Shown: positions 7,601 through 11,537 of the stretch, piece after piece
Layout: the number at the start of each line of letters is the position of its first letter
Position numbering within the stretch: the stretch's first letter is position 1
Assembly: GCA_039816955.1 (NCBI GenBank)
Contig: JBCBWU010000220.1
Coordinates: 1 to 11,537 of the forward strand
Direction: 5' to 3'
Length of the DNA: 11,537 nucleotides
DNA from: Lewinella sp039816955
Lineage (GTDB): Bacteria > Bacteroidota > Bacteroidia > Chitinophagales > Saprospiraceae
Notes under the pieces: generated by a model
Told to the model about the DNA's origin: nothing
What the model saw: only the letters and a program-made list of their open reading frames with translations
The model's database searches: none
Program-made: the position numbers and the translations under genes

Positions 7601-8067
7601 GGCTCTACGCAGATGGTAATGGCCGTTTCTCCCGTAGCTGTGCTAACGGACCCAGCGTCTGGCGTGAGATTGGAGATAGAGATAAAGTTACCACTTAGGC
7701 GGCCACAGAAACTACCCAGTTCTGATTCGAGAAAGTTCTCACCCACCATGGCGGTGAACTGACCGATATAAGACACTGAGTACACCCGAAGATTACCGTT
7801 GGGTAAATCCTCAAAATCGATGGTGCTACTCGTACTGGTAAAAACGATTAGGTCGTTTTCGTCCACCACAATGTAAGCGACTGGTGTAGCGAGTGGTCTC
7901 GTGCGAAAGCGAATGCGATCCTCTAAGCCATCTCCTTGGCAAAGTTCGGTCGCAGCACTTCCGTTAACGGAAATTGTTCCTTCAACACATGCTGTAAATA
8001 CTTGACTTTGGAGACTAAAGCTCGTTAGCAGCAGGATGAGGAAAGTTAAAGTTTTCAGGATTTTCAT
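1657..8067 (-). CDS. Giant secreted 18-repeat protein with T9SS type A sorting domain
   Basis: A 2136-residue protein, counted from the ATG at 8067. Residues 1-22 (MKILKTLTFLILLLTSFSLQ and two more) form a clear Sec signal peptide, which is why this start is chosen over an in-frame ATG 70 codons upstream. Residues 31-2035 are 18 contiguous repeats of 109-113 residues. Each starts like GTVSLADGS, has a Cys before a DG-D motif, a strand like YVYVITNEDN, then RVWGLAYTGNL, and ends CFDLSDNFVTVxR. Residues about 2052-2136 (VFPNPAREF, then SVYNLSGTLL, GMYLLQW and a final RFIKE) match a T9SS type A C-terminal sorting domain, so the product should cross the outer membrane and be surface-attached or released. 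No enzyme motif is visible. Repeats are acidic and nearly lysine-free. I do not recognise the repeat family; a beta-sandwich adhesin or matrix role is inference. A terminator follows. Confidence 0.93.
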   Translation of the reverse strand: MKILKTLTFLILLLTSFSLQSQVFTACVEGTISVNGSAATELCQGDGLEDRIRFRTRPLATPVAYIVVDENDLIVFTSTSSTIDFEDLPNGNLRVYSVSYIGQFTAMVGENFLESELGSFCGRLSGNFISISNLTPDAGSVSTATGETAITICVEPGVTNVVDFITDSDFEPYIFAITDDNNNVLGFSTDGTVDLTNAPPGVCRLWGVAYVGDFVGEVGDDLLNTNLATACFELSSNFVEITRLSPEANTLTYADGSESFLSCSVLEPTGTVGLSSSHNTATDFVFVIVAEDGTVYDVTTATEIDLAVIPAGVYSIFGLAYTGNLTVAAGDTFDPTQLSDECFDLSDNALSFIKRVQNADDVLLEDGSSEATVCVGDGIPDVLTFTSTYAGNDNFIYVITNEGNFVLATSEDGIIDFDGAGTGICRVWGLAYSGNLTLEADDNLGGGQPLSDECFDLSDGFVLINRDGPDGGSISYSDGSTSFTSCSALPPDGGLTVVVADNDPNAEYAFLLVNENNEITVISTDGEIDLETLPDGTYTIYGVSFIDALAVSEGDTFDPANLGTACFDLSDNTASLIKRVQNADNVLLEDGSNMATICVGDGVPDVLTFISTYVGDDNFVYVITNEGNFVMDTSEDGIIDFEGAGSGVCRVWGLVYSGNLTLDVGDNLGGGQPLSDECFDLSDGFVLINRNGPDGGNISLADGSTSFVECMAGGSGTVLELVATDTDPNLPYTFLVVNDESGEVVAVQESASLDLDQLGLGSYTVYGLSYTNNLTVTVGDTFTGEDLADVCFDLSDNTIEIVNRSVSVSEITFDDGTTVAAICPDDGNVDILNFLTDFSGGDNLAFLVTDTDNVILEILASSSTNFEAYEGDFVRVWAVAFSGNFLLQTGMMIDESTIISDDCFDITENFLLVDLRGPEGGTVSLADGSEQVDVCVSDGQPDVLTVVNDAPEGTNYLYVITNEDNTILATSTSPEIDFENTPAGICRIWGLAYLGDPTATIGENAAVIDLATECFDLSDNFVVVIRTFVDGGTVSLEDGSTQAFACSNDGEADFFIFNNVTTATDAEYAFVVTNNENEILAVLAGNSVDLDQAAPGECRVWGLSYTGGIIAETGQNAAEVALTDDCFELSANFVTINRDEVIGGTVSLDDGTTLTNTCPNDGVEDFLSFLNTGSSTANYTYVLTDVNNNILGNIGTDPVDFDGFDTPSEVRVWGVAFSGQLTGLTGDIETAELSNVCYNLSENFVTIIRETPEGGNVSTTDGETTLFLCTDDGEPDVYSFDASGASNTDYVFLITDDANVILDILQPGDSADFEGVPNGTCRVWGLAYTGNLTAAVGNDAAAVALSDDCFDLSDDFVTVVRGELNAGTVASVLGIGDRFTCPGDGEVDVLTFFNEGTGSGTFSFVLTTDENVIVQIPADNTVDFEPLPEGEYRLWGLVFTGDLLADVGTDASTAELATGCFDLSDNFVTIFNVAPAAGLVFTEGGSEEVSICIGDGIPDPFNVEVFSASDAAYTFLIVDLDSILVGTLDGPTFDFEQAAPGDWRIYGLSYTGSLSVLPGAQIFEEDLASGCFDISNNFVLVDKTQVDGGEVFTDLGETTVFACEDGGSNFVTFINSSSSTEAEYTYVLTTQTDIVLQVLTGATIDLADAAGLDALRIWGVSYSGDLQLSIGNIITEVELSDGCNDLSGNFVDIFIDNPEGGTLSFEDGTDVTRLCHSNFTPGIQVNTTSTANVGYAYILTDTFNVVIEVSTPADGVVNLDNVDPGTYRIWGLSYTGVLLVEEGQVVTEGDLASSCHELSENFVTVERTESLDAGNVSTSTGEQIVFICPQDGIADVVVLDNDTSDPDYRYIITDDQNNIIFGDVESNVIDFDPSLPGICRVYGVVFTGDFDPPFMEDATTAALSTDCWALSNNYITLVRQQPEGGTVSADDGSIDVEFITDDGEADIVTMINTGIDQTPYLYVITDEDNMILATSEDGVINFEGIPEGVCRIWGLSYTGNITAMIGDFADQVPLSDDCFDLSDNFVTVTRLSEGNIAPNEGEGFQALEEERIVLNVFPNPAREFVNLQVSVPHNLLTNQQMVSVYNLSGTLLFQQQLAPQVGTAQQSLDISQLESGMYLLQWYDGERVMMTRFIKE
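1660..1914 (-). other. T9SS type A C-terminal sorting domain of the giant protein
   Basis: This covers residues about 2052-2136. It begins IVLNVFPNPAREFVNL, where the FPNP motif is the hallmark of the domain, continues with QMVSVYNLSGTLLF and DISQLESGMYLLQWYDG, and ends in a basic TRFIKE. This is the signal recognised by the T9SS translocon and normally removed by the sortase-like PorU. Confidence 0.92.
1963..7977 (-). repeat. Array of 18 tandem ~111-residue protein repeats
   Basis: Repeat boundaries (protein residues) are R1 31-139, R2 140-249, R3 250-360, R4 361-472, R5 473-584, R6 585-696, R7 697-809, R8 810-921, R9 922-1032, R10 1033-1144, R11 1145-1255, R12 1256-1367, R13 1368-1478, R14 1479-1589, R15 1590-1701, R16 1702-1814, R17 1815-1925 and R18 1926-2035. 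All 18 keep the Cys of the C-F-D-L-S-type motif. Seventeen keep the early Cys; R18 has Ile there. Eight (R2, 4, 6, 9, 10, 12, 17, 18) have a third Cys in GxCRxWG or GxCRxYG. R3, R5 and R7 form a divergent subtype lacking the early DG-D motif and having YSIFG or YTVYG in place of RVWG. Confidence 0.93.
5980..7320 (-). repeat. Recent two-repeat duplication (R3-R4 and R5-R6)
   Basis: Repeats R4 (6652-6987) and R6 (5980-6315) are offset by 672 bp and are identical at 93 of 112 residues by hand count. Similarity continues into the ends of R3 and R5 (GDTFDP, CFDLSDN, IKRVQNAD) and into the starts of R5 and R7 (DGSTSF). The middles of R3 and R5 are much more divergent. This fits duplication or gene conversion of a pair-sized unit within the array. 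Confidence 0.8.
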
Positions 8068-8687
8068 ATACCTATTTGTTTCTGAAGTTGCATTCCGGGT
8101 AGAAATGATGATGTATTTCTGTTGGTACGATGAAACTGCTTCCAGTTCACCGAGACGATGCCCACCGAGGTACATGAGTACGTTTAGCAGGCGGTGAATA
8201 CATTGAGATAAAGCTGATTTAAAAAGTCGGATCGGCTTCCACCTCAGTATCCAAGGCAAGATATTAAGGGTTTGCATATATGAGAAATTTTTCCGCTATG
8301 ATTTTTGCAAAGGTGTTCGCTTTCGCGTGAAGGGGGCTTGTCTCGGTTTGGAAGGTCTAATTATACATAAACGTATACCGATTTTGTCTCATGTATGTTA
8401 CTGAATTTTTGCGATATTTTTTGCCAGTTAGCTTACATCTTGAAAACAGATGGTGATTTTTCAAATATTACTACTATCTTTAAGGTGTATTCCCACAGTG
8501 ATCCAACGGTAAACCGGCTTATCACCCCTTAGCAACTCAGATCTACCTCATGTACCTCTAGTCCGAAACGACTTGGTACTTGTAATTGTGTGTACTTAAG
8601 TAAACTATCTTTATCTTAAGTTCTAAGTGGGCCCAGTTATCATAATCCTCTACAAAAACTGAAATAACCGCCCGGACGGTAGACCGC
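8068..8687. other. 620-bp divergent intergenic region between two secreted-protein genes
   Basis: No convincing gene is seen. The giant gene's frame stays open back to an ATG at 8277, but that 70-residue extension lies before a typical signal peptide and looks non-coding. Structures visible are a hairpin TGAAACTG-CTTC-CAGTTCA (8131-8149, one bulged base), a 7-bp direct repeat CACCGAG (8148-8154 and 8163-8169), an inverted repeat TATAC-N6-GTATA (8362-8377), paired CTTAAG palindromes (8595-8620), and an imperfect palindrome ACCG-N6-CGGT (8667-8680) 7 nt before the plus-strand start. No convincing minus-strand promoter for the giant gene was found. Confidence 0.6.
8585..8613 (+). promoter_or_regulatory. 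Candidate promoter for the choice-of-anchor L gene
   Basis: ATTG (8585-8588) lies 17 nt before TATCTTTA (8606-8613), which matches the Bacteroidota -7 box TAnnTTTG at all but the last base. It is 74 nt upstream of the ATG. Two CTTAAG palindromes (8595-8600, 8615-8620) flank the -7 box. Confidence 0.35.
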
Positions 8688-11336
8688 ATGAAAAAGAAGC
8701 AACTTCTATGGCTCCTTCTATTTGCTGTTAGTACATTGTCGCTAGTAGCTCAACAGCGTATTAACACGCATACCGATTTCTCCGCCCAGACGCTGGTAGC
8801 GGATATTTTTGCTAGCGGTGTTTGTGAAAACATTGATGTCATCAACCCAATAGGCCACGAAAACGGTCTTGGCTACTTTGAAAATGGGCAAGGCTCCATC
8901 GGCATTGAAACTGGCATTATTCTTTCCACCGGAAATACCCAAAACGCCCATGGCCCCAATAATGCTACTGATAAGAGTTCCAACCTACCAGGCCCCAACT
9001 TTGACGCAGATCTAGGCCAGCTGGCTACTGGAGAAGTACACGATGCCGTTGGTATCGAGTTCGATTTTGTCCCGCTCGATTCTTTGGTCCAATTTCGCTA
9101 TGTCTTTGCCTCCGAAGAGTACTGCGAGTTTGTTGGCAGTAACTATAATGATGTCTTTGGTTTTTTTATCAGTGGTCCTGGAATAGATGGTCCTTTCACA
9201 GATGGTGCAGTGAATGTGGCACTGGTCCCCGGTTCTTCCGATTACGTTTCGATTAACTCGATCAATTTTAATCGCAACGAGGAATATTATATCCACAATG
9301 AAACGGTCAACGATCAGCAGCAATGTAACTTACCCATTGTTTATCATCCTTATCAAGAGACTATACAATACGACGGGTTTACGCAAGTTATGACAGCCCG
9401 GATTCTACTGGAACCCTGCCAGACTTACCATATTAGATTAGTGGTAGGTGATGTAGCCGATCCTCACTTTGACTCCGCGGTTTTTCTTGAAGCTGGCAGC
9501 TTCAGCCTCGGCCCAGAGATTAGTGTTGAGGCAGTGAGTGAGAATAATACTCCCGGACAGCTGTACGAAGGTTGTGAGGAGGCAGCCTTTCGCTTTACAC
9601 GTAGTGAAGGCGCACCAATTGATCTACCGTTTACGGTGCGATTTTACCCTTCCGAAGCTTCTTCTGCGATCGAGGGACTAGATTATGAGAGCCTCCCTCG
9701 GGAAATCACCATTCCGGCCGGTGAAGCTTATGCTGATCTAGCGGTACGCAGCTTAAGTGACGCTCTGCTGGAAGATCCAGAGCTGCTACGTCTGGTGCTG
9801 GACATTCCGTGTGCTTGCTACGCTGATTCTGCGGACCTCAGGATTGTGGCGCCACCGCCACTGGAGTTAAATGTACCTGACATATACCTTTGTCCAGGCG
9901 AGCAGGGAATTCTAAACGCACAAGTAGACGGTGGAAGCCCGCCCTTTTCGTTTTCCTGGTCAACAGGAAGTACGAACGCACAAACCACGGTGCAACCGGA
10001 ACAAGATGAAACTTATACACTAGTGGTGTTGGATCGCTGCGAACAGGTGGCGGAGGCCAATGCTCAAGTGGAGTTGAAATCTCCTCCCACGGCTAGATTG
10101 AGTGGGAATCAGCAGGTGTGTGCCGGAACCCCAGGTCAATTTCCTATTGAACTGCAAGGTATTCCGCCCTTTGAATTAGAGCTCCTTCACAATGGTGAAC
10201 CTATTGTCATCAATCTAGTAGGATTGACTGATGAACTTGCCCTGATGGAAGATGGGTACTATGAATTAGTAGGTGTGACAGATGCTGCTTGTGCCGGTGA
10301 GGCAGAGGGAGATGCCCAGCTTGACCTTTGGGATATCTTGGCAGTGGCAAATATTGAGCATCCGGAGTGTTTCGGAGAAGAGACTGGTGCTATTTCAGTT
10401 ACGCTGAGTCAAGGGACACCACCTTATCTGCTGAACTGGCTCAACCTGGAGAGTAGCGAAAACACTGTTCAGGACCTGTCAGTGGGGTGGTTTGATCTGC
10501 AAGTTACCGATAACAATGGCTGCGAGGCGCAGTTTTCCTGGGAGATCAATGCTCCAGCGGCTATTGATTTACCGACGCCAACCTGCGAGCAATTGCAGAC
10601 GAATAATTTGCAATTAAGTGCTTCTGGTGGTGTGCCGCCGTATCAGTACCAACTAACGGCTAACGGGCCGTGGATTGCAGGTGAGCACTGGTGGCGGGGG
10701 CTAGTTCCAGGAGAAGAAACTGAGGTTATAGTTCGCGATGGCAACGGCTGTGAACAGTCTTTCAACTGGCTGATGCCGCCAACTTATCCAAATGGCTTAG
10801 CCTGGTTACCCGATCAGATTAAGATGGTGTTGGGAACCACCGAAACCCTAGAGTGGGAGTGCTATGTACCGACCAATCTCCTGGCGGAGCTACGCTGGGA
10901 ACCAGAAGAGCTGCTTTCGTGTGTAGACTGTCGCTTTCCTGAGCTTACCGCCACGTATCCAGATAGTATTGTATTGTATATTGAAGATGTTTTTGGATGT
11001 AATCAATTATTAAACAGTCAATTAGTAATTGAAAATAAAGTAGATATTTTCCTGCCTAATGCTTTTTCTCCTAACGGTGATGATCAGAATGACGAGTGGC
11101 TGGTATTCGGGAACGAAGCGCAGATTGAGCGCATTGCCCGACTGCTTATTTTTGACCGTTGGGGCAACATGGTTTTCCAAGCAGCTGACTGGCCGATTAA
11201 CAGTGAACGCCACGGCTGGGATGGGTACTTTCGGGGGCAACAGCTTGATCCTGGGGTGTATGTCTACAGTATCGAACTGCTTTTGGTTAATGGGGAGACG
11301 CAGACCCTGGGAGGCGATATTCTTCTATTGCGTTAA
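8688..11336 (+). CDS. Secreted choice-of-anchor L protein with Calx-beta, SprB-like and T9SS type B (CHU_C) domains
   Basis: An 882-residue protein. Residues 1-21 form a Sec signal peptide (KKK, then LLWLLLFAVSTLSLVA). Residues about 30-275 match the choice-of-anchor L domain: GIETGIILSTGN, then EFDFVPLDSLVQFRYVFASEEY, here with FASEEYCEFVG and NDVFGFFISGPG as the clearest motifs, and later LVVGDVADPHFDSAVFLE. Residues about 280-385 resemble a Calx-beta domain (GLDYESLP, ITIPAGEA, LLEDPELL), a fold that often binds Ca2+. Residues about 390-545 are Ig/PKD-like, and 555-700 hold SprB-like segments (GAISVTLSQGTPPYLLNW, VTDNNGCEAQF). Residues about 785-882 are the gliding-motility-associated C-terminal domain (FLPNAFSPNGDDQND, LLIFDRWGNMVF, GWDGYFRGQ, LDPGVYVYSIEL), a T9SS type B signal. 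The product is probably a surface or matrix protein involved in adhesion or gliding; the exact role is unknown. It is divergent from the giant gene. Confidence 0.93.
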   Translation: MKKKQLLWLLLFAVSTLSLVAQQRINTHTDFSAQTLVADIFASGVCENIDVINPIGHENGLGYFENGQGSIGIETGIILSTGNTQNAHGPNNATDKSSNLPGPNFDADLGQLATGEVHDAVGIEFDFVPLDSLVQFRYVFASEEYCEFVGSNYNDVFGFFISGPGIDGPFTDGAVNVALVPGSSDYVSINSINFNRNEEYYIHNETVNDQQQCNLPIVYHPYQETIQYDGFTQVMTARILLEPCQTYHIRLVVGDVADPHFDSAVFLEAGSFSLGPEISVEAVSENNTPGQLYEGCEEAAFRFTRSEGAPIDLPFTVRFYPSEASSAIEGLDYESLPREITIPAGEAYADLAVRSLSDALLEDPELLRLVLDIPCACYADSADLRIVAPPPLELNVPDIYLCPGEQGILNAQVDGGSPPFSFSWSTGSTNAQTTVQPEQDETYTLVVLDRCEQVAEANAQVELKSPPTARLSGNQQVCAGTPGQFPIELQGIPPFELELLHNGEPIVINLVGLTDELALMEDGYYELVGVTDAACAGEAEGDAQLDLWDILAVANIEHPECFGEETGAISVTLSQGTPPYLLNWLNLESSENTVQDLSVGWFDLQVTDNNGCEAQFSWEINAPAAIDLPTPTCEQLQTNNLQLSASGGVPPYQYQLTANGPWIAGEHWWRGLVPGEETEVIVRDGNGCEQSFNWLMPPTYPNGLAWLPDQIKMVLGTTETLEWECYVPTNLLAELRWEPEELLSCVDCRFPELTATYPDSIVLYIEDVFGCNQLLNSQLVIENKVDIFLPNAFSPNGDDQNDEWLVFGNEAQIERIARLLIFDRWGNMVFQAADWPINSERHGWDGYFRGQQLDPGVYVYSIELLLVNGETQTLGGDILLLR
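11040..11333 (+). other. T9SS type B / CHU_C C-terminal sorting domain
   Basis: Residues about 785-882 carry the diagnostic order FLPNAFSPNGDDQND, IFDRWGNMVF, GWDG and PGVYVYSIEL, ending in GGDILLLR. Such domains direct T9SS export, and in the Bacteroidota the PorP/SprF-like partner that pairs with them is often encoded nearby; none is seen inside this window. Confidence 0.92.
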
Positions 11337-11360
11337 GCGTTACAAAATATGCTACCTTAG
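11328..11360 (+). promoter_or_regulatory. Weak candidate promoter for the last gene
   Basis: TTG (11328-11330) and TACCTTAG (11353-11360) are spaced 22 nt apart. The -7 box matches TAnnTTTG with one mismatch. It overlaps the end of the preceding gene. The alternative is co-transcription across the 57-nt gap, where no good terminator is visible. Confidence 0.2.
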
Positions 11361-11393
11361 GGAGTGAGTTAGAGCTCAAAACCCTTGTTTGTG

Positions 11394-11537
11394 ATGTCTG
11401 TTTATTCCCCTTTCTACCGCCTTGGTCTGCTGCTGCTTATTGTAAGTCTAATCTCCAGTAGATCCATTGCCCGGGCCAATACTACTCCTGCCGACTTACT
11501 AGCTAAGGCGCAAGAAGCAGCCACCAATAGTAATTCT
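11394..11537 (+). CDS. Exported protein, N-terminal fragment cut by window edge
   Basis: An ATG at 11394 opens a frame of 48 codons that runs off the right edge. Residues 1 to about 28 look like a signal peptide or membrane anchor (a basic R9, then LGLLLLIVSLISS and SRSIARA). They are followed by a helical, alanine-rich stretch, TPADLLAKAQEAATNS. In Bacteroidota such a beginning is common in periplasmic TPR proteins or TPR-containing sensor kinases, but too little is present to assign a family. It lies 57 nt downstream of the choice-of-anchor L gene on the same strand, so the two may form an operon. A GTG directly precedes the ATG and could be an alternative start one codon earlier. Confidence 0.6.
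   Translation, partial: MSVYSPFYRLGLLLLIVSLISSRSIARANTTPADLLAKAQEAATNSNS

Noticed and set aside
1963..7977. Regularly spaced repeats suggesting a CRISPR or satellite array
   Set aside because: The ~333-bp period is an exact multiple of codons, the similarity is mainly at protein level, and there are no short identical repeats with unique spacers.
8275..8300. Shared 9-mer CATAGCGGA (minus strand) upstream of both ilvC and the giant gene, as a common operator
   Set aside because: One shared 9-mer between two regions of several hundred bases is expected by chance fairly often, and the surrounding bases differ.
8362..8378. TACGTTTA on the minus strand as the giant gene's -7 promoter box
   Set aside because: No TTG-like -33 element is present at suitable spacing, and the implied leader would be about 290 nt.
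9012..9323. Minus-strand 103-codon frame within the choice-of-anchor L gene
   Set aside because: It is antisense to a confidently coding domain, has no plausible promoter or start context, and its translation shows no recognisable motif.
11337..11393. Terminator between the choice-of-anchor L gene and the last gene
   Set aside because: Only short, poor pairings (AGGG with a distant CCCT, a GAGCTC site) and no T-run follow; nothing resembles an intrinsic terminator.

Overview
The window looks like chromosomal DNA of a Bacteroidota bacterium, most likely a Saprospiria/Lewinella-like lineage. This rests on type IX secretion (T9SS) C-terminal sorting domains of both type A and type B, a choice-of-anchor L / Calx-beta / SprB-like architecture, a Bacteroidota-style ketol-acid reductoisomerase, and no obvious Shine-Dalgarno sites. 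The genus is inference; nothing here names a species.

Layout. Positions 1-207 (minus) hold the first 69 codons of ilvA (threonine dehydratase). Positions 336-1406 (minus) hold a complete ilvC. The two form a branched-chain amino-acid pair: IlvA supplies 2-oxobutanoate and IlvC acts later in isoleucine and valine synthesis. A small hairpin separates them, and an unusual inverted repeat ends 3 nt before the ilvC start codon. Positions 1657-8067 (minus) hold a 2136-residue secreted protein. It has a signal peptide, 18 tandem repeats of 109-113 residues that fill almost the whole chain, and a T9SS type A C-terminal domain. A strong hairpin terminator follows it. A 620-bp intergenic region (8068-8687) separates it from a divergent gene at 8688-11336 (plus), an 882-residue secreted multidomain protein ending in a gliding-motility-type (CHU_C) T9SS type B domain. 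At 11394 (plus) another exported protein starts and runs off the window.

How the genes relate. The two large genes point away from each other and both encode T9SS cargo, so they may be surface or extracellular-matrix proteins used together; co-regulation is inference. The most novel element is the repeat module of the giant protein. It carries two near-invariant cysteines, a sporadic third one, motifs of the type RVWGLAYTG and CFDLSDNFV, almost no lysine and a strong acidic bias. I cannot assign the module to a named family. Part of the array has been duplicated recently as a two-repeat, 672-bp unit.
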